A stretch of DNA of 64,000 nucleotides from Pyrrhosoma nymphula (GCA_963573305.1 OY754327.1:185698386-185762385), one strand, 5' to 3'; shown: positions 47,081 through 59,515, counted from the first letter of the stretch. Numbers and translations are program-made. The notes: generated by a model from the sequence alone, not told the origin.

Positions 47081-47815
47081 CCCCTTTGAAAGGCGTGAAT
47101 GTATCAGGTTATACTCGTCATTATTACGCGAAGGATCTGTCGTGGAAAATTGGAAAAAGAAATTGGAAATGTGTTGAGGCCCTCAATCCCCTTCGACTCT
47201 CCCGGGAATCGCGCGAGAACTTAATCCGTTGCCCCACTCCCCTTCACATCTTGCGCTGTCAAATTTCCACCCACAATTCCGGGTTCGGCAAAGGAACATC
47301 ACACAATCGAATCGGAGCGAAATTTTAATCTTAAGATTTAATACAAGAACGAAGACTGACATTTAAATTTTAGACGTAACCTATCACCCTTATCTAATCC
47401 CTTCATTTCCCTAGAGTGTTCGCAAGATTAGATGTGTAGTTTAAGGGATGAAATTGATGAAACGCAATGAAAAGCTGATTAAACACGATCAATTTCGGTT
47501 CTATATACATACTAATAAATATAGATATTATTGACCTTACAACGGGCCAATCAATGGAAAAGAGAAAGACCTGAAATGAGACGGTGCTTCATAATGAAAT
47601 CGACCGTGTCGAGTTTTTTTTTCCATCCAACACAAAACTTCGCTCGCGTGCAATTCCTCTGCTCCGATGACAGCATTTCCTCTTCCGTAGCATGACATGC
47701 ATCCAAAAAAGTGTTTCCCCATAGTTTAGGCAGAGCAAGGAATCACTCACTCCGCACTGCATGAACGACCAGAGACATTTAATTCGCACGGGAGAGTGGG
47801 TCGCGTTGGTTGATC
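47081..47815. other. Unassigned DNA
   Basis: No feature recognised; mixed to AT-rich composition. Confidence 0.4.
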
Positions 47816-48880
47816 CCACGACGGCAAGCGTTTGCTCTCTCTCTCTCGAGATGGAGAGGGGATATGGCAGGGGATGCAGGGAGGGGGGATGAAGGGGGGG
47901 GATGCTGAGAGAGAGAGAGAGATCGGATCGGAGAGTGCCCCTAGGAAGCGCTCGCAACATCCCGTGCGGAAAGTGAGGGGGGGGGCAGGAGGGTTAAATC
48001 CGGGAAGAGACCACTCGGGGGAGGGAGGGGCAGGGGGGGCGCCGAAGGAAGACGTTTAGGCGTCGGCGGTCGTGCGCACGAAAGGGGGCGTCGTAAGGGT
48101 GGGGCGTCGTCCTGCGCGGAGCGTCTTCTGCCGCTCTCCACCTCTGCATCCCTCTCGGAGGACGAAGGAATAATCCAAAGATGGGTCTCACGGTGGCGTG
48201 CCACCACACACGCTGTGGGGATCGAAGGATGGGTGGACGTGGGGGCGGGGTCGGGGGATCGAGAAGGGAAAGGCACTTGCCCCCCCCCGCATCCTACTCC
48301 TTTTGGGGGTGGAGAGAGTCGTTCGCTGGCGACCTGCGCCACCACCCCTCAAATCACCCTCCCGCCACCCCTATTTATACGCTCCTTCGCTTCGCGGATA
48401 TATCTTTTTATTGTGGCGCCACGTCCGACGTAAAGTATGGAACGGTGAGGAGATAAGATCTCTGGGGGCGGGTGGGGGAGGGTGCATCTTGGGCGTGTGG
48501 GGGGGGGAGGGGTGAGTGTGGGGGGGTGGGAAAGGGGAAGAGGGGGGCAGGGTGGGGGGAAGGGCAGACATGAGAGTGTGTGCGTGCACGATATAATACG
48601 ACGGCACTCCTACGCTCCACGGATAATAAATAACACGAATACGTTCTCAGTTGAGATTGATCTTGCATGGCGAGTGCCTCTTCCTCCGCTGCGTTCTTGA
48701 GGGGGTGGGAGGGGGCTTGGGGTGGAGGGGTTGGGGGGGAGGGGTTTGGAAGGGAAGTGGAGATGCGACGGGAGGTAGGAAGAGTCGGTGCTCTGGACCC
48801 GTCCTCTGATTGCTTCCGTGGAAAGCTGACACGAGTCGATGCGGTGGCGTCGTCTGGCGGTTGGTTGTCTAACGACGAGT
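47816..48880. repeat. GC-rich island with long G runs, (CT)n and (GA)n
   Basis: (CT)n lies at 47835-47848, (GA)n at 47907-47922, and G tracts at 47880-48045, 48470-48565 and 48698-48750. At least ten overlapping frames occur on both strands, including a 162-codon minus frame at 48408-48896. All are low-complexity and none carries a known domain. Confidence 0.55.
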
Positions 48881-49360
48881 ATGAGTTTGAATGCATTGGT
48901 GGAATTTTTTAGCCTATATAAATGAGAGCATCGAGAATGATTCATTCCTAGGATCACTTTTCCATCGCACAATTTACGGCCCGAAGAATTTTATTTTGAT
49001 CTTTAATTTTTTCATGGGTTATATCTTCACAAAGAATTCAGCCTAATTTCTAACATTCTTACTATTACCCTTTTATCTACAGTCCTTTGCAAACAATATT
49101 AGAGAAATTATCCTTGGGCATCTAACTTGCACTTTATTACAGACTTTACGAAAATTTAATTTCGAATTTTTTTCCGCTTAGTGTCACTTGAGTGACACAG
49201 GAGGCTGCTTTTCGCTGATACATATTACGATATAAAACTAAAAAGTTAAATAAAACGGTGCATATAATATTGGTGATGACGAGTGCCTTCTAGAGAAAGA
49301 TCCCCGAAGTTTCTGAGAACTATTTAAATGAGTCACGGGATGATCTAAGCGGCTCGGAGC
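48881..49360. other. AT-rich DNA
   Basis: No feature recognised. Confidence 0.4.
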
Positions 49361-49870
49361 AAACCGGGGAGCTATCGCTATCCAGCCAACTCTCGGCAGA
49401 CGCAATCACAAACCGTCGATCGCTGACCTCTCCTCTGGCCCTCCACCCTCCGTTGAAGCGAGCGCTCTCCCCGGCTCCTCCCTTTCCGGGTGATTGGAGG
49501 ACGGGGGCGCCCTCTGATGGTGCTCACACGAAGCAGGGGGAGAGTAGGCGCGCGCCCCATGGACGACGGTGCGGCGGTCTAGGCGGCCAGATGCGGATAA
49601 GTTCGGATTCCCTGGAGAGGAGATTGTGGGGTGCGGTGGATGGGGAGGGAAATATTATCACGGAATGCTACAATTCCCAGAGTGCACCACTCTCCTCCCC
49701 CAAAGCCAGCGGTGTGATGCGGGGATGACGATTGCCGGAAGTGACGCAGCCAGGGGAGGGGCGATTGATAGGACGCCCCCCCGTCTCCACGGCGGCTATT
49801 CAGCGTCCTCTCGTTCTCCAAAGGGACTTCAATTCGCGCGCCCTCTGGGACACGGAGGGTGAGATTCTTT
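49361..49870. other. CpG-containing GC-rich DNA
   Basis: CpG-rich with few homopolymers. Overlapping plus and minus frames of 80-97 codons at 49453-49862 lack known motifs. A regulatory island is possible but nothing specific can be shown. Confidence 0.35.
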
Positions 49871-51830
49871 GGTAGCCGTGTAGAGGGGGATGAAGAAAAA
49901 TAAACTTACTGTTGAATCGCAAGGATGCCGAACCGATGATCGCTCACCCTAGGGAGCGAACCGGAAACCACTCGCTCGTGCAACGATAATTCTCCACTTC
50001 GCGCCCCCCCCCCCTCGTGATGAGCGGTGGCTGGAGCTATGAGAACGTGTACGGTGCAAAATATACCAAGGCGAACACCAGTTTATACGTTGGAAATCGC
50101 CAACCATGCAGTAATGTATAAGGTGTAAGAGTTATATTTCAAATTTTCGCCTTAATTAAAGCATTGTTTTGACTTGGATTTTCGGCGCGAATTTCGAAAT
50201 TTACGAGAAAATCATATCTAAATACGCTTTTCTTACTCGGCATGAAACATTGATATTTGTTAGCAGCTGTTATAATAATATGAAACGTATTATTTCACAT
50301 TTAGGAGAAAATCTGTACATAAGTAATCGAATTATTTCAAAATATATGCCGTGTTACATAAGAGTACTAGTTAAAATATCATTAAATTGCCAGGAAACCA
50401 AACCGGTGGCATGCAGTTTTTTTCACTTTTATCGATAGATATTACTAATAAGGACACGTATGCAAAGTTTCACGCAAATCTGTACACATACAAAAATCGC
50501 TCCAGCCACCTTAATCTAATCGGAGGCTGCATTCAACTCTTCCCGTCCGCCTCGGACGGCGAAGAGCGGTCTCCCACGATCAAATAAGCACGAACCACTC
50601 GCACGACTCGAAGAGAGTACCACGCGACGACGGGCTCACCAAGCACTTCTCCCGCGCTTCAACCGTCCAACCACGCGCCGCCCAAAGTGTGAATAGGTGT
50701 GGCCAGCACCAATTAGCGCGACCCGTATGGGCCGCCCAACATTACTGTTCACGTGGCAGGAATCGGTCATGCTCGCTACGGAGGAATCTTGAAAAAAGGA
50801 TATTCCTGATGAACGCCCACGGCGATGAAAACAAGAAACAATCTGATATACTCACAGAAGGACTAATGGGGCACACACTTCACCCTCCATTTGTGACACT
50901 AAGCGACATTTCCCATTCGTCGCTGAGACGTCCGACCGAACTAAGACTCGCCTCATAGGAGTTCCCCCACCTCGATACCCAGAGAGAAGTGATGGCAGAA
51001 TGGACAGACGAAAGGTGAAGGCGACCGGTGGGGCCGAAGATCGCTTGTCACGCAGGAGGGACGGGGATTCCAGAAGAATTCCAGAAGGCGTATGTCTGCA
51101 CGAGGGTGGGTGGGTAGGCGCAGCGCACGACAAAGAGACACGCCCTCTCGAGACGATGGCCACCGGTGCGAGTGCACGCGCCCAGACTGCGCATTCTGAT
51201 GCGCTGCCGTGCCGCGTGCTCGAATGGCTGCACTGCGCGAGGAACGGCTTCGCGCGGTGAACGCAAGCGAGCTGCTTGACGCCGACATGAGTCGCCGCGT
51301 AAAGAGCGTCGTCTCTGGCATCAAAGTGGATGATGCACCAAATGCCGCGTTTCTTACATCCCCGTGGTGTATCCTCCGATCTAGATTCACACGGAAGACG
51401 CGATGTGGAAGTCAGTCATCATCTCACTGGAATGGAAATTTAATATCGACAAGGCGATGGCAATCACTGCTGCCGAGGCAATAGTTATAATTAATATGGG
51501 GGCTGCGTGCATAGCAATCAAAATGGAAGGAGAAGGTCCTCGAGTTATAAACTTCATTCATAAGCTCGTTTTACACGGGTCACGTAATTGCACAATCGTA
51601 CGTACGAACGTGCATTCCAAATCGCATGGTGTAAAGCCGTGAATTGCAAGAATGCATGCGCGAATACATGAATGCGAGATGGCAAATAGCCCCTGATTTA
51701 ATTCTAAAATAAATTGCAAGCCCGATTGAGAAAAACATACAGTTTGAAGTTTTGCGATTTCGTGCCCCGTATAAAACGGCCTATAGTCATTTCGCATTGC
51801 ATTCAAGTATTCTACCGGCTGATTGGTAGG
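49871..51830. other. Unassigned DNA, CpG-rich between 50.5 and 51.4 kb
   Basis: AT-rich at 50080-50510. The CpG-containing part at 50530-51400 has frames on both strands (145 codons minus at 50953-51390; 91 codons plus at 51209-51484) without recognised domains. Confidence 0.4.
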
Positions 51831-51834
51831 TTCT

Positions 51835-54085
51835 TCTTGGACAGTTCCCATTCAGGCATCCCAACCTCATAGACATTGTCTCGCTTTCCCTCCTACGGAT
51901 GCACTGCCATTAGATCCCTCTTCAATTCTTCATATCTTCTACCTCCTCATATTTTGTCCAGAATTCCTATCCTCTTCCTTCTTCTTCCACGCTTCCCCAG
52001 TGTTCTCCCCTCTATCACTCTCTTCAACATGTCATCTCCTCTCCAAACCTCCTCCATCCATCTCTTCTGCTTTCACCGAACCTCTGCCACAAGCTTCCTC
52101 TCCTCTCCGACCATATCCAATACCTCCTCGTTCGTCTTCCTCGCCACCCAGCCCACCTTCTCCATCCTTCTCCAAACCCACATCTCAAGCGCCTCAAGTA
52201 TATGCACATCCTCCCTTCGCAATGACCAAGTTTCCGACCCATGTACCGCCACGCTCCATATTAAAGTTTTCACCAGCCTCTTCTTTACGTCTCTTCTCAG
52301 ACCCCCCTCATCAAGCCCCTTCTCTTCGAAAATGCTTCTTTAGCGAGAGCAATTCTGCATCTGATGGCCCTACCACTAAAACCATTCCCCTCCAAAATAC
52401 TACCCAGATACGTAAACTGCTCTACCTGCTCTATCTTCTGCTCTCCCAACGTTATATTCAACCCCGCCTTCTTACCTCTAGAAAATCTCATTACTTTCGT
52501 TTTCATGTGGTTGATAGTCATCCTATAAGTTTCGCACTGCACCTCTAACGTATTCACCATTGATTGTACCCCCTTAGTAGACTAACCAATGCTTGATCAT
52601 CTACAAATCTCACTGATTTTATCAGCGATCCCCTCCTATCTTTATTCCCACCTCCTTATTCCCCCATGCCTCCCTTACCATTTCTTCTGTATACACGTTA
52701 AAAGCAACGGCGATAGTGGGCACCCCTGCCGCACTCCCCGTCCTATCGTGGCCCATCCCGATTCTCCATCGGCTACCCTAACCTGCGCCGTCTGGTTCAT
52801 ATACAAATTCCGAATCAGACGCCTGTCCCTCCAATCGACCCCTAATTTCTTCAACACTCCCATTAATTTCGTCCATTCCACCCGATCAAACGCCTTCTCG
52901 TATTCTACGAAGCATGCAAAAACATCCTGCCCATACTCTAGGTTTCTTTCTACTAGCGTCCTCATCACCCCTATAGTGTCCCGCGTTCCCGTCCCTCTCC
53001 TAAACCCGAACTGGTCGTCACCCAAATATTCATTTGCCTTCTTCTCTAGCCTTCTATTTATAATCCTCAGAACTACTTTGGCCGCGTAGGATATTAAGCT
53101 TATTGCCCTATTGTCTTCGCATGTTTTTTCCTTGCTCTTCTTTCGTATAGGAATTAGTACAGTCTTTGCGAAGTTTTTCGGCCACACACCACCCTCATAA
53201 ATCCTACGAATAAGCGCAAAAAGTTTTCCTCTTTCGCTCTTCTCCATGCTCATTAAAAACACTGCAAGTATGTCATCTATTCCCACCGCCTTATTCCTTT
53301 TCATGTGTCGTAGTGCTCTTTCGATTTCGCTATCTAGGATACCTGGTCCGATGCCATCTCTGTCGATATCGTCTTTCCTTTCTATATCTAACATATTGGG
53401 CCTTATTTCTTTACCATACAGCTCCTCAACATACTCCTTCCACCTCTCCAGGATCTCTTTCGGTTCTACAATCACCTTTCCCGTTCTTGTCTGTTATCGT
53501 TGTAATTCCATTTCCCTTATTTCCACCCGTCCGTTCCTTTACTTTCCAATATAATGCATCTGCTCTTCCCTCTTTTTGGTATTTCTCTAACGAGTCGATC
53601 TGTTCTCTCCACCACGACTCTCGTGCTTTCTATGTTTCTCTTCTAAGACTTTCTTTGTTATTTTTTTATCGGTATTTTCTCTTACCTATCTCTGAGTTTA
53701 CGCTCTTCCATTTCCTTCTCTCCTGCATCTCCCTTATCATCTCCTTCGTGATCCACGGTTTTCTAATTTTAGTTGCACTCACTACGCCAACCGTTGCTTT
53801 CGCCGCTTCTACACTTCCATTTTTCAAACTTCCCCATTCATCTTCCACTGATCTAACTCCATGATCCTCACCCATTATCTCATCCACATTCTCTCGATAC
53901 TTCTTCTTCATTGCCCCAGTTAATGCTTCCGTATTCCACTTTCGTACCCTCCTTCCCCTTCTTATCTTTTTCAGTTTTATCCGACATTTCATGACTAATA
54001 AGTAACCAATTAAAACAATACGAGCAGGACATTTCGTGAGTTTCTTGATATTATCATCAATTGCATCCATCAGCCCCATGATTGC
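51835..54085 (-). mobile_element. RTE-type LINE remnant, 5'-truncated and frameshifted
   Basis: Read on the minus strand from 54079, the element starts at the end of the endonuclease (VMKCRIKLKK) and the linker WNTEALTGAMKKKYRENVDEI. Reverse transcriptase at 53475-52675 has KRNKAVGIDDI, WPKNFAKTVLIPI, DDQFGFRRGTGTRD, FVEYEKAFDRV and RGVRQGCPLSPLL. After a frameshift, FVDDQALV, the catalytic box, is at about 52606-52583. Then come MKTKVMRFSRG and FTYLGS (52560-52297), and SETWSLRRED, ALEMWVWRRMEKVGW (52273-52073), the YGxExW tail typical of RTE proteins such as BovB. Weaker similarity continues to about 51840. Frameshifts near 53475, 52675 and 52290 and stops near 52070 make it inactive. The plus-strand frames of up to 241 codons here are antisense shadows. 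Confidence 0.9.
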
Positions 54086-54353
54086 TTCTCCCTTCAGCTA
54101 ACAATTTTCTTCTTTCATTAACCTTCTTTGTAACGCCCCTCATACTTAGTCTATTCAATCGTTGGCCTTCCTCGGTAATTCTTTCTATTGATTTCTCCTT
54201 CAATTATTGCACTCTATAGACTTTATTGAGGGCATTTTGTATTCTTCGTGGACACACTAACATGCTTAACCCACGAAAGACCTCAGGGTTTCCCGGTGGA
54301 TGATATGTATGAAGCTCTATCGGGTGTGGAAATGAGTTTAGCTTTGCATAAGT

Positions 54354-54388
54354 GACGATTCGATCTGCAACTTGCTCATCTTCCTCAA
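54354..54388 (-). ncRNA. Degraded hammerhead-like motif, head-to-head partner
   Basis: Read on the minus strand it gives CTTGAGGAAGATGAGCAAG then TTGCAGATCGAATCGTC. It is collinear with the plus-strand motif at 54407-54441 but changed at core positions (CTTGAGGA for CTGAGGA, GAAT for GAAA). The two copies are separated by an AT-rich spacer of about 18 bp, so together they form an inverted repeat. Confidence 0.5.
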
Positions 54389-54406
54389 GGCGAAAGAATT
54401 TTTGCC

Positions 54407-54441
54407 CTGAGGAAGATGAGCGAGTTGCTCGTCGAAACGTC
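54407..54441 (+). ncRNA. Hammerhead ribozyme-like core motif
   Basis: CTGAGGA (54407-54413) fits the conserved CUGANGA. A 7-bp stem follows (GATGAGC 54415-54421 with GCTCGTC 54427-54433, loop GAGTT). GAAA is at 54434-54437, then CGTC with the self-complementary ACGT. In hammerhead ribozymes these are, in order, the left core, stem II, the GAAA right core, stem III and the cleavage triplet (here GTC). Stem III would be only 1-2 bp in a monomer, but two molecules could pair through ACGT, as proposed for the tiny hammerheads of Penelope-like elements. Stem I is not clear in the flanks. Activity is not shown, and membership in a Penelope-like element is inference. Confidence 0.5.
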
Positions 54442-55630
54442 GGCTTTGGAAAACCCTTGTGCGATCCTTGTGCGATCAAACCCGAGAAGACTCCAATCCA
54501 TACGCTTAACCCAATAATGCCGGTTGGTATTGGTCAAGTTATCGAATTTGTGAAAGGAGAGTTAAGTGGCGCATGGCATTTTTACCATCCCGGTTGCCAC
54601 AAGCCCTCACAGGGTGACCTGAAAGCGAAGATGCTGAAGCGATCTCGCGAGGAGTGACTTGACAGGCACGCGCGTGTGCGTGATTAGTCCCGAGACGAGA
54701 GCACTTTGTTGGGGGGAGGGGACAACAACGTCACTTCCTCCCCTCGCCTTTTTGAGTCCATGTCACGCCCAGAAACAGACCACCACCACGAGCAAAAGAG
54801 ACACACGACCCCTTTTCCTCTCAGACGAGAAGAGCCTCTCTTTGATCACCCACACTCCACACTCTCCCTACCCCACCCCCCCCGCAACCACCGCGCAGTC
54901 TTTTCGATGGGGGGAGGGGGCAGGAGAGCATTCGTCAAGGCATCGCCTCGTCAAAAAGTGTCCAACCCAATGTCAATTCACCATTTGAAGTGGGTTTGGC
55001 TCGGGACGAGTCGAGAGCTGTCGGGAAGATTTGTGATTTGGACACAAACGGGAATTAATGCATCGGTTGGTTCCTGAAAGCGCGTGAATATAAATAAGTA
55101 CACATTTGATACGCGCGCGCGGCCACGGCGCAGGGAAAGTTTCGCCTCTCTCTCTCTCTCTGGCGTGATTGAAACGGACCCCACCCACGGCAAACAGTCA
55201 CAGAAATTATCAAACAAAGGATTCCGTGTCGCCGCTGCACCAACCGACGCGTCGCCGGCGACACGGGAACTCACTCGGCTACACCCGACCGCCTCACCCC
55301 ACCGCACCCGCGAACCGCTCCTCCATGCTCCTCGAACTGTTGACCTCGGCGAAATCGAGACTGAAATTTACGGATTCATTCGTCCACCCGACGCGACCCT
55401 ACGGTCTCATTGCCAATATAAGTAAGTACAGGTAAGTATTTCAGGTGAACAAAGTAGTAAAGATGGAAGAACACACAGACAGTCTTTGGCTTTGGATAGG
55501 TATGCTCATATCTCAAGGCAGTTTATTAGCTCCGTCTTTTAGAGGATGGAAAACTGAAAAGAAGCTGTCGAGGAAATTAAACGGGGAGCCGCGTGAGGTT
55601 ACTGTGCATTCATTCTCATGGAGGCATTCG
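54442..55630. other. Unassigned DNA
   Basis: A CCTTGTGCGAT pair lies near 54456-54478. CpG-rich DNA at 55100-55400 includes (CT)n at 55149-55162 and CGACGCGTCGC at 55245. Open frames on both strands at 54659-55435 are without known domains. Confidence 0.4.
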
Positions 55631-55634
55631 CACT

Positions 55635-55847
55635 AAAGGTTATAACAGTAGTAGTAGTAGTTTTATTTTACGTGCTTCGACGGCTAAGGTCATTTCGCAC
55701 TTACTGTCTGCCACAGGGGCAACAGCACTCGGGCGAATCGGAGGATCACCCCTCCAAACTCTAGCCGAGCCCAACGATGCTTAACTTCGGTGTCTGATCA
55801 GGAACCGGTGTTACCATCGTGGCAGGCCGTTGCCCAAAGGTTATAAC
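55635..55847 (-). mobile_element. 5S rRNA-derived SINE with perfect 12-bp target duplication
   Basis: The element is at 55647-55835, flanked by AAAGGTTATAAC at 55635-55646 and 55836-55847, an exact target duplication. Read on the minus strand, the head resembles 5S rRNA: TGATCAGACACCGAAGTTAA, then GCATCGTTGGGCTCGGCTAG and TTTGGAGGGGTGATCC. This covers the region of the 5S internal promoter (A box, intermediate element, C box). A unique body of about 80 bp follows, ending TAAAA(CTA)n. Structure and target duplication show retrotransposition by a LINE partner; the (CTA)n tail could reflect the 3' end recognised by that LINE. The good target duplication suggests relatively young age. Confidence 0.88.
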
Positions 55848-56564
55848 ACCCTGTACGATAGTGTACGTTGGCATTTGAGCAAAACTTCAATCTTAAAACC
55901 AAGTGAACTGGAACCCAATGGAAGATCTTAAAGAACTAAAAATCAACCCATTGCTGATTTCATAAACCATCAACATTACTAATGTTTTTCCACGTCAGAT
56001 TTAATCGAAAAAGCCAATCATATTCTCGCGCTTAGAATTATAAGTGCACAACGCTGAAGCTCATTAAGTTCTTACGACCACAAACTCTGTAATTATATAG
56101 TGCCAAATAATGCCTATTTCAAGGTTGACCAGATTTATGGATGATATCCTACAAGTTTTTTTAGGAAAACTGAAAAACATACTTTCGGAGAAAATATCAT
56201 TTGATATAAACTTCTAAAGCATGTCGAATTTATTCGTTAATGTCACTCATTGCTGTCGCCACCGCAAATCCGAGTGGTCAACTCGTGACTGTCCCTAACG
56301 ACCACCAGAGTCCGTAGTATTAGGCACTCCCTTTCCCCAGGGTCAAAGAGTAAACGGTTAAAATGACACGGATGGGGTGCAAAGGAATGTATCCTACCGC
56401 ATTTATGAATACACGTTTCTTTGTTTCTTCATCACCATCGTTCGATGTAACTGCCGCCTGGACGAGAGGAAGAGTCGGTCATAATATAACGAAATGTTCA
56501 GGCCACTAATGAACAACTTCTAAGACGTGGAAACACACCCACATGGAAGTCGAATTCACTCATC
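55848..56564. other. AT-rich DNA, no feature
   Basis: Nothing recognised. Confidence 0.45.
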
Positions 56565-56946
56565 GTCAATTCTAAACTTCAGAGTCCCTTGTCGATCCAC
56601 ACGTACGCATTCCTTACTCCATATGCCAATCCCCAGACTATCCCTTGGCAAGCGGTCACTTCACTACCTTCCTCCCTACTGAATTCTTTGCCTAATAATA
56701 TAGATCCATTTTTCCTCTCTTCAGACTCATTTATCAATCTCGCTATGTCCTTTTTTCCCATGAATAAATAATACCTCTCCCATTTACCTCCCTTCCTACC
56801 TACGTTTTATTTGTATTTTTTATTATTTTCACCGCATACCAATTGTTTTCATTGATTGTTATTGTTTTTATTTAAAGTCTGTTACTGTGTCACTTTAAAT
56901 TGGCAGAAATGCTGTATGTGATCAATTAAATAAATAAATAAATAAA
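56565..56946 (+). mobile_element. 3' end of a LINE with (AAAT)n tail
   Basis: In the plus direction, fragments of a reverse transcriptase C-terminus can be read with frameshifts: FRVPCRSTRTHSLLHMPIPR, then LLNSLPNNIDPF and LSSDSFINL. These match the segment that in CR1/Jockey-like LINEs reads like FxVPxxRT and PxLxNSLP. The 3' untranslated region ends in an (AAAT)n tail (56927-56946), as in the LINE at 31265-33560. No reverse transcriptase core is present, so this is a strongly 5'-truncated copy. Confidence 0.6.
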
Positions 56947-57895
56947 TTTCTACATAGCTTATAGCGGTGAAACTAACATCTAATGGTTGAATAGGGAGAT
57001 GAATTATGCTCTTCCAGTAGAAAAACCCTCTCTCATCCCTACGACGGAGGAGTCTTCCGTCCACATGAGTAATATGACGGCAGGTGTGAGGAGGGATTGA
57101 CCTCCCAACCCCCGTTCCGGGGGCGTGGGGGGGGGGGGGGGAGGTTTGTGTGCCTCTCGGTCAGTGGACTTCCTTCCCCTCCTCCCCCGCCGATAGGGGC
57201 TCGGGGGGAAGGGGGGGCACCCCACTCGATGGGTTGTCCGGAGCGACACATCTGCGGTGCTCGCTCGGTCGCGAACCTTAGCATGGCCGAAGGAATGCTC
57301 TCCAAGTGATTCCCTGAATTACGTTCGGCTCTTTGTCGCGTCATCTCTGGGATTACCCCTCAACCTTCATCGCATCCACGAGAGGGAGAGAATATTGCCG
57401 TGCTTCAGGCATAAGGCGAAAGAAAGAGGTGATTCGACGAAGGGAAGGCATCTTCCCGTAAAATACACTTGACCACCTGCTCTTTTCTCGCCGTTGGCGA
57501 AGTCGGAAGTTGCAATCAGAGGCTGAGCGTTTACCGAGAGCAAATGTCACTGATTAAATGGAGAGGGTATGAGTAACCCTTCAAAGAGTTTGGAGGAGCA
57601 GTCCATGGGAGTAGCATTATACTATAAGAGAGAACTTTCACGTGAAAATGAAACGAGTTGGTCTCGCTGACGGAGGGAAGACTTGTCTCCGCCAGTAATT
57701 AACTCAACCCTGTTGACTTTTAAGAACACTGCTGCAATCGGAGTCACTGACTGGTAAACAGCTACAGTCTTCGAATCGGGGACATGCAAAATGTACACAC
57801 GTGTGTGTTTCACATGGTTTCAATAACTTCTAAGAGCACTAAAAATTAATACGGTCACTCATCTTAGCAACAGCCTCAGAATATTTATGAAATAC
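56947..57895. other. Mixed DNA with a G-rich patch
   Basis: A 14-nt G run lies near 57128-57142 in a GC-rich patch (57050-57250). The rest is mixed. No gene recognised. Confidence 0.4.
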
Positions 57896-58570
57896 GTGTA
57901 TTCGAGTGTGTTATCGGTTCGCAGGCGCGCGAAAGCGGACGCACGCATCAATCAAGCCAAGGGGAAGGGCGGGGAGAGAGAGAGATAAAGGAAGATCGCC
58001 GCGGGGCCCTTTACACCAGATGGCATATGCGAGCACTCGGCGATAGGCTCGCGCTACCCGCGGGGGACGACACAGTCCAACTTCCGGCCGGCGGGGAGGG
58101 GGCGCTTATCAGGGCCAGCGTCAATGGAGCGCCGCTTCTTCTACCGCTCCGCCTTCCCTCCCCCACCCCTGACCCCCCCTGGCAATCGCTCGAGCGGAGA
58201 TGGACTCAAGACGAAAACGCGCGAAAAGCAGACGAGGGCGGTGGCCAGCCGCGAATGGATGGGACGCCGCGATTCGGTTTATCTCACTTGGGCGTTTCCA
58301 CTCCGCCAGGCGATCCAGCATTTCCATCGTAGACGGCCCCTTTATCGGACGGAGGCCGCCCCTTTATCAGGGCCCACCCCTACTCCGTCATGGCCGCCGC
58401 GGGGGAGAGCAAAGGAGAGCGGGAGGGAGCGGCCTCCATCGGCGGGGGTCAATTAATCGCCCCAGACAGCCAGCGAGAGATATTACTCGCTGTGAATAAC
58501 AACACCCCCCCCCCTCCCCTTACCCTCCGGTGACCCTCCCCTTACCCTCCGCGAGCACACCTCAGCAAAC
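57896..58570. promoter_or_regulatory. CpG-rich island with repeated GATA-type sites
   Basis: CpG-dense DNA contains TTATCAGGGCC twice (58106-58116 and 58364-58374). It also holds a pair of GCCCCTTTATC boxes spaced 22 bp apart (58336-58346 and 58358-58368). TTATCA is the inverse of the GATA-factor site TGATAA. The clustering and exact repetition inside a CpG-rich segment suggest an enhancer or promoter. Frames of 99-110 codons at 58027-58499 overlap and lack known domains. Confidence 0.35.
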
Positions 58571-59515
58571 ACTCCCGCGTCACTTGTTTCGCGCCTCGCA
58601 CGCGGAACACCGCACATGCGACCTCTCAAATTACATTCCACCAGTCTTTTCTAAATAACCTTACCCCAAATCTGCGTCATTGTATATCTCCTACGGGTGA
58701 ACTCTTCTTCCGCTAATGCAATTCTCCTTCAAATATAATACTATGCCGATCCTTTGCCATGGCACTACTACAAAAGAACGGTCATTGTTCTTCCTCCTGC
58801 AGTGAGAGACCCTATAATTATACGATCCACTTCGTTATCTTTGTTCCATAACACTTCATCACTTTATTTTTTTTTTAAATTCTTGGGTAGTAAAGATAAG
58901 GATACCTTTAATTGTTCATTTTTAATAATTATTTTTGATGCGTTAGCTAATTAACTGCACTCCTTTGTATAACAGCCTAACAAACGCAAATGGATAACTA
59001 ATAGCTCCTAGCCCAGCTCTGGGCGATGTCACGCAAAACCCATTACAAGCGCTTTGAATTACAACTTTCATTTTAAAAACCATGGCAGCCCAAAACGCAG
59101 AGATCCATGTGATCGGTAGACGTGGAAGCTCATGAATACTAACGCTGTGCCCAACTGTATCAGGTTTAGTTCCACGCTTGGAACTCACCATAACTTTGCA
59201 CTTCATGGCGAAACGAAAGCATAGACTTTCGGCCGAAATTAAAGTCTTAGAGAATGGGAAAAAGCGATCACATAGCAGGTAAGGGAAAATATTTAAAGGC
59301 TCCACCTAAACAGCCATGACGTGGTCGGTAAAGATATCGGTTCAAAAAAGCATGGACAGTTCATGACCATGCGAGAGCCAATACTACAATAAATGGGTAA
59401 AGTCGTGAAAATGTGAAGTTAAAACGGGCCTTTAATTATCGTGGCGCCTCATGGGATATCTTATTTTGAATGAAATGCAATGACAATGAAGGATATAAAT
59501 ATATATTATTGCATT
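58571..59515. other. Unassigned DNA
   Basis: AT-rich. The 120-codon minus frame at 58943-59305 has no recognisable domain. Confidence 0.4.

Noticed and set aside
51823..53864. Plus-strand frames of 241, 166 and 183 codons
   Set aside because: They are antisense to the RTE reverse transcriptase on the minus strand and read as Ser/Pro/Leu-rich shadows.
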